Assembly: GCA_040381235.1 (NCBI GenBank)
Contig: JBEIHS010000506.1
Span: 1-5,283 of the forward strand
Source: CAIXSC01 sp040381235
GTDB lineage: Bacteria > Planctomycetota > Planctomycetia > Pirellulales > Pirellulaceae
Direction: 5' to 3'
DNA: 5,283 nucleotides
The position numbers and the translations under genes were made by a program. Positions 1-5,283 of this stretch are shown here, piece after piece (position 1 is the stretch's first letter; the number at the start of each line of letters is the position of its first letter). The notes below the pieces were generated by a model, which saw only the letters and a program-made list of their open reading frames with translations, was not told the DNA's origin and did no database searches.

Positions 1-1300
1 ACGCCAACCCCGCCGGATCGCCCGCGCCCCGCGCAGAGCCAGCCGTCACCGAATTCGCCGCAAGGGTCGTTGCTCGGTTAGAGGCCGGGATCGTTGCCGG
101 AGTCGTTGAAAATCCAACGGCCGATTGTCCGGCGTTCGACTGTCCGGCGGCCGTCTGTTCGGCGGCCGACTGTCCGGCCGACTGTCCGCCTGCGGCCAGT
201 TCATCGAGCGGTTCGAACCGCCGGTCGCTCAGTAGTTTGTCCAGCGGGACATGGCTGAGTCCGTTGCGGAGCACTTGGCCCGACAAAATCGCTGCGCGGC
301 GGATCGGCAGGCGTTCGTTCACAGTTTGATGCGCAAGCACGACCGACCGGCCGTCGGGCGCGACCCCCAGGCCGCGAATGTTGTGGATCGGCCACTGGGC
401 CACGGCGGCCACTCGGGGCGGATCAACCTCCAGCACCGCGACGTGTCCGCCAAACGCGTCCGCAACGAAGAACCGCCCGTCGGGCAGTTCCACTTGCAAG
501 CGCGGCGCGAACGGCAGCGCCAGCGACATCGGCTCGGCTGGCGTTCCCGCCCTTCCCCGCCCGGGTTCAGCCTCGTCCAGCGGCACGACCTGCCAAGTCC
601 GCGACCAAAGACCCGCGACCGTCGCCCAGCGCCCTGAGCGGGCAAGGCAGACGGAGATCGGCCAACGCACCGTCGGTACCCGCCGAGCGACCCGCCATCG
701 GCCCGCGCTGTCAGGCGACAAGAGCGACAGTTCGTCCCGGGCGCTGTCCACCGCCGCCAGAATCGCCATCGGCTTCGCCGCTTGGACCGCCTCCGTAGGC
801 TTCGTCGAACCGGCCGAACCGACAGGTCCGGCCGATTTGACTGCGTTGGTCCCTCCAGCTCCGCCGACCGCGCCTAACGAACCGACCGCCAGCGCTTCCA
901 ACCGTTCTCCGACGACGATCTCCTGCTCGATCGCGCCGCTCGCCACATCAACAATCACGAGCGAACCGCTGCGCTGGCCGGCGACCGCCAACTGCCGCCC
1001 ATCCGACAACGCAACAGCATCAACCAGCCGACGAAACGCGGCCGGCCGCCGCGGTTCGCCCAACGCCTGCACGCCAACCGCCTGCTCACCAACCGCCGGC
1101 TCACCAACCGCCTGCACGCTAACCGTCTGTACGCTAACCGCCTGCACGCCAACCGCCTGCACGCCAACCGCCTGCTCGCCAACCGCCGGCTCACCAACCG
1201 CCGGCGGTCCCGCCGGCGCAGTCTGATTCGTTGCGGGCAGCGTTCGATCGGCAGCGGGCGGGGCCGCCAAGAGGGCGACGACGATCCAAGCGAAACTCAT
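1..1300 (-). CDS. Exported YVTN/WD40-like beta-propeller protein, C-terminus cut by window edge
   Basis: The reading frame is open from the ATG at 1300 down to base 1, giving 433 codons with no stop, so the protein is partial. Residues 1-17 (MSFAWIVVALLAAPPAA) look like a short, weakly charged signal peptide. Residues 34-83 are ten tandem pentapeptides of AVGEQ/AVGVQ type. Propeller-like strands follow: about 93-140 (ALSDGRQLAVAG, then SLVIVDVASG), 213-241, and 268-325 (LPDGRFFVADAFGGHVAVLEV, then GLGVAPDGRSVVLAHQ). These resemble planctomycete YVTN/WD40 surface proteins. Low-complexity inserts sit at about 138-175 (Gly/Ala/Ser) and 369-433 (Gln/Ser/Ala/Thr). In related planctomycete proteins such a propeller can be joined to cytochrome c domains. 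No CxxCH haem motif is visible here, so that remains a guess about the missing part. The start overlaps the upstream phosphoesterase stop. The export and propeller calls are fairly sure; the biochemical role is unknown. Confidence 0.82.
   Translation of the reverse strand, partial: MSFAWIVVALLAAPPAADRTLPATNQTAPAGPPAVGEPAVGEQAVGVQAVGVQAVSVQTVSVQAVGEPAVGEQAVGVQALGEPRRPAAFRRLVDAVALSDGRQLAVAGQRSGSLVIVDVASGAIEQEIVVGERLEALAVGSLGAVGGAGGTNAVKSAGPVGSAGSTKPTEAVQAAKPMAILAAVDSARDELSLLSPDSAGRWRVARRVPTVRWPISVCLARSGRWATVAGLWSRTWQVVPLDEAEPGRGRAGTPAEPMSLALPFAPRLQVELPDGRFFVADAFGGHVAVLEVDPPRVAAVAQWPIHNIRGLGVAPDGRSVVLAHQTVNERLPIRRAAILSGQVLRNGLSHVPLDKLLSDRRFEPLDELAAGGQSAGQSAAEQTAAGQSNAGQSAVGFSTTPATIPASNRATTLAANSVTAGSARGAGDPAGLA
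119..190 (-). repeat. 15-bp tandem repeat, AGQSA-type pentapeptides
   Basis: Four consecutive 15-bp units (119-178) encode AGQSA, AEQTA, AGQSN and AGQSA at residues 375-394 of the left-hand propeller protein. A partial unit, GGQS, precedes them at 179-190. The units differ from each other at only a few bases. They open a polar low-complexity stretch that continues to the window edge, likely a flexible loop or interdomain linker. Confidence 0.75.
1052..1201 (-). repeat. 15-bp tandem repeat, ten AVGEQ/AVGVQ pentapeptide units
   Basis: Ten uninterrupted 15-bp units encode, in order, AVGEP, AVGEQ, AVGVQ, AVGVQ, AVSVQ, TVSVQ, AVGEP, AVGEQ, AVGVQ and ALGEP (residues 34-83). The base unit on the coding strand is gcggttggcgtgcag. 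Units 1-3 recur as units 7-9 with a single base difference in 45, which suggests a higher-order duplication of six units (90 bp) on top of single-unit expansion. The tract lies between the predicted signal peptide and the first propeller blade, so it would be an extended linker at the start of the mature protein. Confidence 0.93.
1297..1300 (-). promoter_or_regulatory. ATGA stop/start overlap, translational coupling
   Basis: On the minus strand, bases 1300-1297 read ATGA. The TGA ends the metallophosphoesterase and the ATG starts the beta-propeller protein. Upstream of this ATG there is only a weak purine stretch (cagg, seven bases away), so re-initiation by ribosomes finishing the first gene is a likely mode of translation. 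This fixes the start of the propeller gene and implies one shared transcript. Confidence 0.75.
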
Positions 1301-2319
1301 GACGCGGCCTGCCGAATTGGGGCGGTGTGCGGCGTTCCCTCGGCGCCTCCCAGCGGTTGGTAGACGAACCGCAAGCTGTCCGAGGCGATCGTGACGCGGG
1401 TGTAGCCCGGGCGGAACTCGGCGAGGTTATATCCGGGCGCCTGCTGTTCGCGCAGTTTTCGATCTTGGTTGTACAACGCGGAGGGAAAACAGATTTCGTG
1501 GCACGGCGGGTGGTCGTCCCAGCCGCGCAATCCGTTGTGGAAGTGGCCGTGGAACAGGGCGAGCACGGTGTCGCGATGCTTGGCGAGCAGTTCATACAAC
1601 CGTGTCTGGCCATCGGCCGGTTGGATGAACCAGCCGCGGTCCGGGTGCAGGTTGCGATGCGCGGGCACATGCAGGCCGATGATCGCTTGCTTGCGGTCGC
1701 TGGCGGCCGCTGAGCACTGTTCGTCGATCCACGCGAGCTGCCGGGGCGAGAGGAACCCGTCGTGCGATTCGGGCCGGGAATTATTGAGCAGCAGGAACCG
1801 CAGCCAATCGAGCTCCACGACCGAGTCGATCGTCGGTCGGATGTGACGCGCGAATAACTCGGCCGGATCATGATTCCCCGGGATTTCATGGACCGGCTTG
1901 CCGATCCGTTCGCGAATTTCTTTGTAAAGAGCGTATTGCGGCTCGCGGCCGCCGTCGACAACATCGCCAAGATGCAAGACGAGCGACCCCGGCGCCTTGG
2001 ACAGTTCGTCGGCGGTAGCCAGCCACTGCCGCCGAGCGGACTCTTGGCCTTTGTAGCCCAAATGGGTATCGGAGATGACCAGGATCTCGAGCGGCCGTCG
2101 CTCGGCTGATTTAGCTCGCGGAGCGGCTGCCTGCGACGCGGCCGCCTGCGACGCGGCTGTGTTCGGCGCTGCGCCAGGCGGCGCGGCCGTTGTGATCGCG
2201 GGACGGCGGAGGGCCGTCCCGAGCGACAGTTCGACGGCGCCCAGCCCGGCCAGTTGCAGCCAGCGGCGCCGAGCGAAACAAGACGTGGCGGGCAATGCGG
2301 CGATCAGGCGGGTGTCCAT
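1297..2319 (-). CDS. Tat-exported calcineurin-like metallophosphoesterase
   Basis: A 340-residue protein from the ATG at 2319. All signature blocks of the calcineurin-like (CpdA-type) metallophosphoesterase fold are present in order: D84-x-H86 (ISDTHLG), G-D119 (LGDVVDGG), GNHD with N149 and H150, H217 (IIGLHVPAH), and GHFH with H259 and H261. These residues bind a two-metal centre that hydrolyses phosphomono- or diesters. The substrate cannot be read from the sequence. The N-terminus has R17-R-R-W-L-Q-L followed by an apolar stretch (AGLGAVELSLGTAL), which fits a twin-arginine export signal; an Ala-rich linker with AASQA repeats follows. The frame extends to a TTG at 2358, but that codon lies inside a hairpin and lacks a ribosome site, so I prefer the ATG. 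The gene lies 57 bp after peptidase T and overlaps the next gene by 4 bp. Family is sure, export probable. Confidence 0.9.
   Translation of the reverse strand: MDTRLIAALPATSCFARRRWLQLAGLGAVELSLGTALRRPAITTAAPPGAAPNTAASQAAASQAAAPRAKSAERRPLEILVISDTHLGYKGQESARRQWLATADELSKAPGSLVLHLGDVVDGGREPQYALYKEIRERIGKPVHEIPGNHDPAELFARHIRPTIDSVVELDWLRFLLLNNSRPESHDGFLSPRQLAWIDEQCSAAASDRKQAIIGLHVPAHRNLHPDRGWFIQPADGQTRLYELLAKHRDTVLALFHGHFHNGLRGWDDHPPCHEICFPSALYNQDRKLREQQAPGYNLAEFRPGYTRVTIASDSLRFVYQPLGGAEGTPHTAPIRQAAS
2123..2152 (-). repeat. 15-bp repeat in linker (AASQA x2), decaying to about 2182
   Basis: Two 15-bp copies differing at one base encode AASQA AASQA in the linker between the Tat signal and the catalytic domain of the phosphoesterase. 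The next 30 bases (to 2182) keep a rough 15-bp rhythm with poor identity. On its own this is an ordinary Ala-rich linker. It is listed because its period matches the longer tracts in the window. Confidence 0.5.
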
Positions 2320-2340
2320 GGAATTGACTCGCAAACTGCG

Positions 2341-2361
2341 GCCTTGTGTCGCCCGCAAGGC
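2341..2361 (-). other. Small intergenic hairpin between peptidase T and phosphoesterase
   Basis: A perfect 6-bp inverted repeat, GCCTTG and CAAGGC, with a 9-base loop lies 15 bases beyond the peptidase T stop on the transcribed strand. No T-run follows, so it does not look like an intrinsic terminator. It could be an mRNA processing or stability element, or chance in GC-rich DNA. It covers the alternative TTG start at 2358, which argues against that start. Confidence 0.25.
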
Positions 2362-2376
2362 GCCGGGGCTTCGCCG

Positions 2377-3606
2377 TTACTTGCCGGCCCAAACTTGGAC
2401 GAGCTGGGTGATCACTTGGACCGCTTGTTCCATTTCGTCCAGGCAGGCCCATTCGAGCGGCGAGTGGGGCGAGTGCTGGCCGGTGGAGAGGTTGGGCGTG
2501 GGGAGGCCGCGAGCGGTCATCAGCGAACCGTCGGTGCCGCCACGGACGATCGTCCGGCGGACAGGCAAGCCAAGCCGCTGGAATGCCTGTTCCGCATAGT
2601 CCACCGCGCGCGGCTCGGCTTTCAAGCCATCGCCCAGGTTACGATATTGCTGTTTCACCGCCACATCGATGGCGACGCCGGGGAAGTCGCGTTCCACGGC
2701 GGTGGCCGCTTTGCGAATGAGCGAGGCGTAGGAGTCGAGCGCGGCGGACTCGAAGTCCCGCAGCAGAATCCAAATCGTCGCCTGCGCGACACCGCCCTCG
2801 ATGTGGTAGGGATGAAGAAAACCGTCGCGGCCATCGGTCATCTCCGGGGCCATCGTGTAGCGGGGCAGACGATCGACGAGTGCCGCGGCCGCTCGGACGG
2901 CATTCGCCATCCGTCCCTTGGCGATCGACGGATGGATGTTGATGCCGCGGACCGTGACGACCGCTTGGTCGGCGGAAAACGTTTCGACATCGATTTCGCC
3001 AGCCCCCGCGCCGTCCAGCGTGTAGGCGGCGGTCGCGCCCAGCTTGGCGAAGTCGACATGGTCGACGCCATGCCCGATTTCCTCGTCGCAAGTGAACAGG
3101 ACTTTCACCGGACCATGGGGGAGCGAACGGTTTTCCATCAGCCGGGCGGCCATTTCGACAATCACCGCGACCCCCGCCTTGTCATCGCCGCCGAGCAGCG
3201 TGGTGCCGTCCGTGGTGATGATCGTGCGGCCTACAAGCTGGGCGAGCTCGGGGGATTCGGCCACGCGGATGACTTTCGTCGGGTCGCCGGGAAGCGTGAT
3301 GTCGCCGCCCTGGTAATCGCGGATAACTTGCGGCTTGACGTTCTTGCCGGTAGTCTCTGGCGACGTGTCGATGTGGGAGTTGAACGCGATCACGGGCAGA
3401 TCGCCAGCGACGGTCGCGGGCACCGTGCCCCAGACCAGCCCATGCGCGTCCTGTTCGACATCTTGCAGGCCGATTGCCCGCAGTTCGGCGGCGAGTACTC
3501 GGCCGAGTTCCCACTGGCCGGGCGAACTCGGATAGGTCGTCGACGCCGGGTCGGCCGTGGTGTCGATGGTCACATAACGGAGAAAGCGATCCAGCAGTCG
3601 CGACAT
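2377..3606 (-). CDS. pepT: Peptidase T (tripeptide aminopeptidase, M20 family)
   Basis: A 409-residue cytoplasmic dizinc aminopeptidase that removes the N-terminal residue from tripeptides late in peptide breakdown. Its length almost equals that of E. coli PepT (408). Family blocks are intact: H78-x-D80 (NSHIDTS), D141 in LLGGDDKAG, the catalytic/metal Glu pair E175-E176 in CDEEIGHG, D198 in TLDGAG, the dimerisation-domain block NIHPSIAKGRMANAV (223-237), RGGTDGS (355-361), and the last metal histidine within QHSPHS (H378 or H381). No signal peptide is seen. The ATG at 3606 is the most upstream start; a GAGG lies ten bases before it. It is the first gene of the leftward set and shares its upstream region with the divergent propeller gene. 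Nothing suggests damage. Other M20 di/tripeptidases are the only real alternative. Confidence 0.95.
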   Translation of the reverse strand: MSRLLDRFLRYVTIDTTADPASTTYPSSPGQWELGRVLAAELRAIGLQDVEQDAHGLVWGTVPATVAGDLPVIAFNSHIDTSPETTGKNVKPQVIRDYQGGDITLPGDPTKVIRVAESPELAQLVGRTIITTDGTTLLGGDDKAGVAVIVEMAARLMENRSLPHGPVKVLFTCDEEIGHGVDHVDFAKLGATAAYTLDGAGAGEIDVETFSADQAVVTVRGINIHPSIAKGRMANAVRAAAALVDRLPRYTMAPEMTDGRDGFLHPYHIEGGVAQATIWILLRDFESAALDSYASLIRKAATAVERDFPGVAIDVAVKQQYRNLGDGLKAEPRAVDYAEQAFQRLGLPVRRTIVRGGTDGSLMTARGLPTPNLSTGQHSPHSPLEWACLDEMEQAVQVITQLVQVWAGK

Positions 3607-3672
3607 CGGCCCGCAGCCTCGTTTGGGTAAATGATCGGAAGGAACGCAATCGTAACACGTCGCGCGGGCAAG

Positions 3673-3715
3673 GTGTCAGGACACTGTGTCGCGTGTCAAA
3701 CGGCAAGGACGTCCT
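3673..3715. promoter_or_regulatory. Possible operator region between divergent genes
   Basis: The 141-bp divergent spacer contains GTGTC-AG-GACAC (3673-3684), two further direct GTGTC copies at 3686-3690 and 3693-3697, and a perfect 10-bp palindrome AGGACGTCCT at 3706-3715, 32 bases before the rightward ATG. Such clustering in a shared upstream region could be a regulator binding site serving both directions. I see no convincing -35/-10 pair on either strand, and short palindromes arise by chance in GC-rich DNA. Confidence 0.25.
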
Positions 3716-3735
3716 GGCAGCTCTTCAAGCTTATC

Positions 3736-3741
3736 AAGAGG
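3736..3741 (+). promoter_or_regulatory. Ribosome binding site deciding the 3748 start
   Basis: AAGAGG lies six bases before the ATG at 3748. The frame is open further upstream to an ATG at 3631, but that codon has no purine-rich site, and its 39-residue extension would put an odd Cys/His-containing segment before the signal peptide. The site at 3736 and the signal-peptide position both favour 3748. Confidence 0.6.
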
Positions 3742-3747
3742 CTCGCA

Positions 3748-5169
3748 ATGCGCACTGGCACAGGTTCAAGTTGGCGGGAAACGTGGTCGGGGCGGGTTCG
3801 CAGGATCGCCGCGATCGGGGCCGCGCTGGCCGCAGTCAGCTTCGGCGGCGGAGTCGGTGCCGACATGGCAGCGGGACTCGCCGTGTCCTGCGGCGTCGAG
3901 TTCGTCACAGGCTTCAACGGTCTGGCCTTCAACGGTCTGGGCTTCAACGGTCTGGGCTTCAACGGTCTGGGAACCGCGCAGGCGGCCGACTGGCCGCAGT
4001 TCCTCGGGCCGAACGCTGACGGACAATCGGCGGAGACCGGCTTGCTGGACAGTTGGCCGGAAGCCGGTCCGAAGGTGGTGTGGCGAGCGCCAGGCGGAGT
4101 CGGCATGTCGGGAATCGCCATCCGCGGCGACCTGCTCGCGACCATGGTTCAAACCGACGGTAAACAGTGGCTGGTCGCCCACGATGCCCAGACAGGCAAG
4201 CTGAAATGGCGCACCGAGCTGGCCCCCGAGTACCGCAATTCGATGGGCAATGGTCCCCGGGGCACGCCCGCGATCGCGGGCGATTTGGTGTTCGCGTTCA
4301 CCGGCGAGGGCATCCTGGCCGCGTGCCGAGTGGCGGACGGCAAGGTGGCGTGGTCGCACGCGGTGGTGGAAGAGTTGGGCGGACAGATCGCGGACTACGG
4401 CATGGCCAGTTCGCCGATCATTTCGGGCGACCACGTGCTGGTGCTGGTGGGCGGACCGCAGTCCACGGTCGCCGCGTACGTTCGCGCGACCGGCAAGCTG
4501 GCGTGGAAGGGCGGCGCCGACCCGGCGAGCTACTCGTCGCCCGCGTTGCGGACGGTGGGCGGCGTTCCCCAAGTGGTGGTCGCCAGCGGTTCGTCAATCC
4601 TTGGGCTCGACCCGCGCACCGGCGCGTCGCTGTGGCGCTACCCTTATAAGACCGATTTCAACTGCAACATCGCGATGCCGGTCGCCGTGGGCGGCCGAGT
4701 ATTCGTTTCGTCGGGGGAAAACCATGGCTGCGCGCTGCTGGAACTGAAGCCGGCCGCCGCCGGCCAGTTCATGGTGGCGGAAACCTGGACGTCGTTCGGC
4801 CCGAAGAGCGTGATGCGGAACGAATGGCAGACAAGCGTTCTGCTGGACGGCAAACTGTATGGCATGGACAACGTCGGCGGGGCCGGTCCGGTGACGCATC
4901 TGACGTGCATCGACGCGGCGACGGGCGAACGACTCTGGCAGAAGCCGCGGTTCGGCAAGGGCAACTTCATCGCGGCCGACGGCAAACTGTTCATCGTGAC
5001 CATGCAGGGGGAACTGGCGGTGGTTCGCGCTACACCGAAGGCGTTCGAGGAGATCGGCCGCGGACCGGTGCTGGGCGGCGCGACGCGTCAAAGTCCGTCG
5101 CTCGCCAACGGCCGCCTCTACCTGCGCGACGACGCGGAAATCGTGTGCGTCGATGTCCGTCGCCCGTAG
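3748..5169 (+). CDS. Secreted PQQ-type (BamB-like) beta-propeller protein
   Basis: A 473-residue protein. R16-V-R-R then IAAIGAALAAVSFGGGVGA (about 20-38) forms a positively charged and apolar signal region. A signal-peptidase I site TAQA/ADWPQF fits residues 76-85, with A-D-W-P-Q-F-L-G-P-N as the mature N-terminus, typical of planctomycete PQQ-like proteins. Four FNGLG pentapeptides (56-75) lie between the apolar core and this site. Blade signatures of the form D-x-x-T-G-x-x-x-W recur: AHDAQTGKLKW (144-154), CRVADGKVAW (193-202), AYVRATGKLAW (243-253), GLDPRTGASLW (286-296) and CIDAATGERLW (387-397). The fold is a PQQ-like propeller. Whether it binds PQQ is doubtful, since there is no dehydrogenase domain and many such homologues serve as binding scaffolds. 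It stands alone and is divergent from peptidase T. Fold and export are confident; function is unknown. Confidence 0.9.
   Translation: MRTGTGSSWRETWSGRVRRIAAIGAALAAVSFGGGVGADMAAGLAVSCGVEFVTGFNGLAFNGLGFNGLGFNGLGTAQAADWPQFLGPNADGQSAETGLLDSWPEAGPKVVWRAPGGVGMSGIAIRGDLLATMVQTDGKQWLVAHDAQTGKLKWRTELAPEYRNSMGNGPRGTPAIAGDLVFAFTGEGILAACRVADGKVAWSHAVVEELGGQIADYGMASSPIISGDHVLVLVGGPQSTVAAYVRATGKLAWKGGADPASYSSPALRTVGGVPQVVVASGSSILGLDPRTGASLWRYPYKTDFNCNIAMPVAVGGRVFVSSGENHGCALLELKPAAAGQFMVAETWTSFGPKSVMRNEWQTSVLLDGKLYGMDNVGGAGPVTHLTCIDAATGERLWQKPRFGKGNFIAADGKLFIVTMQGELAVVRATPKAFEEIGRGPVLGGATRQSPSLANGRLYLRDDAEIVCVDVRRP
3913..3972 (+). repeat. 15-bp tandem repeat, four FNGLG/FNGLA units
   Basis: Four back-to-back copies of ttcaacggtctggNN differ only in the last two bases (cc, gc, gc, ga) and encode FNGLA, FNGLG, FNGLG and FNGLG. 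Near identity at synonymous positions points to recent expansion. The tract sits after the apolar core of the signal peptide and just before the predicted TAQA/A cleavage site, so it may be removed with the signal peptide. Confidence 0.95.
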
Positions 5170-5175
5170 CGGCTA

Positions 5176-5283
5176 TCGGGCTGCGGAGTCCCGAGGGTGG
5201 GGTGCGCTACCGGTGGCGGCGGCCGGTTGCGGTGGTTACGCTGCCAGAGAGCAGTTGGCGGCGCCGCCGCGATCGACGCGGCG
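5176..5283 (+). terminator. Weak hairpins downstream of the propeller gene
   Basis: After the stop at 5167-5169 there are two small inverted repeats. TCGGG/CCCGA (5176-5194) has a 9-base loop. CGCCGC/GCGGCG (5265-5283) has a 7-base loop and reaches the window edge. Neither has a visible T-run; for the second, the bases that would show one are outside the window. A terminator is expected here, but the sequence supports it only weakly. I see no gene in this 114-bp stretch. Confidence 0.15.

Noticed and set aside
1052..1201. CRISPR-like array
   Set aside because: The units are 15 bp, directly adjacent, with no spacers, and in frame within a coding gene.
378..1226. Open frame of 282 codons on the plus strand with a TACTPTAC-like repeat
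   Set aside because: The peptide repeat is just the 15-bp tract read on the wrong strand. The minus-strand frame has propeller motifs, a signal peptide and an ATGA junction with its neighbour.
2320..2358. Longer N-terminus for the phosphoesterase from a TTG at 2358
   Set aside because: The TTG is a rare start, lies inside an inverted repeat and lacks a ribosome site. The ATG at 2319 places the twin-arginine motif at a usual distance.
2254..3630. Long open frame (458 codons) on the plus strand opposite peptidase T
   Set aside because: It is antisense to a gene with intact catalytic motifs over its whole length. Its product is Arg/Gly/Asp-rich with no recognisable domain. Long shadow frames are expected in GC-rich DNA.
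3631..3747. Longer N-terminus for the PQQ propeller from the ATG at 3631
   Set aside because: No ribosome site precedes 3631, and the extra 39 residues would precede a good signal peptide. AAGAGG at 3736 supports the 3748 start.
3913..3972. Pentapeptide-repeat (A-D/N-L-x-x) protein family domain
   Set aside because: Only four units, no A(D/N)LxX consensus, and the location is inside a signal-peptide region. The rest of the protein is a PQQ-type propeller.
5202..5283. Possible start of another rightward gene at a GTG (5202), preceded by a G-rich stretch
   Set aside because: Only 27 codons are visible, they are Arg-rich with no recognisable motif, and open frames of this length are common in GC-rich DNA.

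Overview
This window looks like part of a Planctomycetota chromosome (inference from style, not from a marker gene). The DNA is strongly GC-rich. Two of the four genes encode exported beta-propeller proteins of types that planctomycetes carry in many copies. The mature part of the last protein opens with A-D-W-P-Q-F-L-G-P-N, a characteristic start of planctomycete PQQ-like propellers. Four protein genes fill nearly all of the window. I see no RNA gene, insertion sequence, CRISPR array or prophage.

Layout: three genes run leftward on the minus strand and are tightly spaced. First in transcription order is a peptidase T (3606 to 2377). Then comes a Tat-type exported calcineurin-like metallophosphoesterase (2319 to 1297). 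Its stop overlaps the start of a third gene in an ATGA junction. The third gene is a predicted exported YVTN/WD40-like beta-propeller protein that runs from 1300 off the left edge. A 141-bp divergent intergenic region (3607-3747) separates this set from a rightward gene (3748-5169) for a secreted PQQ-type (BamB-like) beta-propeller protein. The last 114 bases hold no gene I can support.

Function: the peptidase should be cytoplasmic and release residues from tripeptides. The other three proteins appear to act outside the cytoplasm. The overlap suggests that the phosphoesterase and the left-hand propeller are made together, but their substrate is not evident. Nothing here amounts to a recognisable defence, secondary-metabolite or mobile system.

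The most unusual signal is a set of short in-frame tandem repeats, all with a 15-bp (five-codon) period but with different sequences. There are ten units behind the signal peptide of the left-hand propeller (1052-1201), four near its visible C-terminal end (119-178), about two in the linker of the phosphoesterase (2123-2152), and four nearly perfect units just before the predicted signal-peptidase site of the PQQ propeller (3913-3972). The shared period across unrelated motifs suggests a lineage-specific expansion process in tolerant regions of exported proteins.
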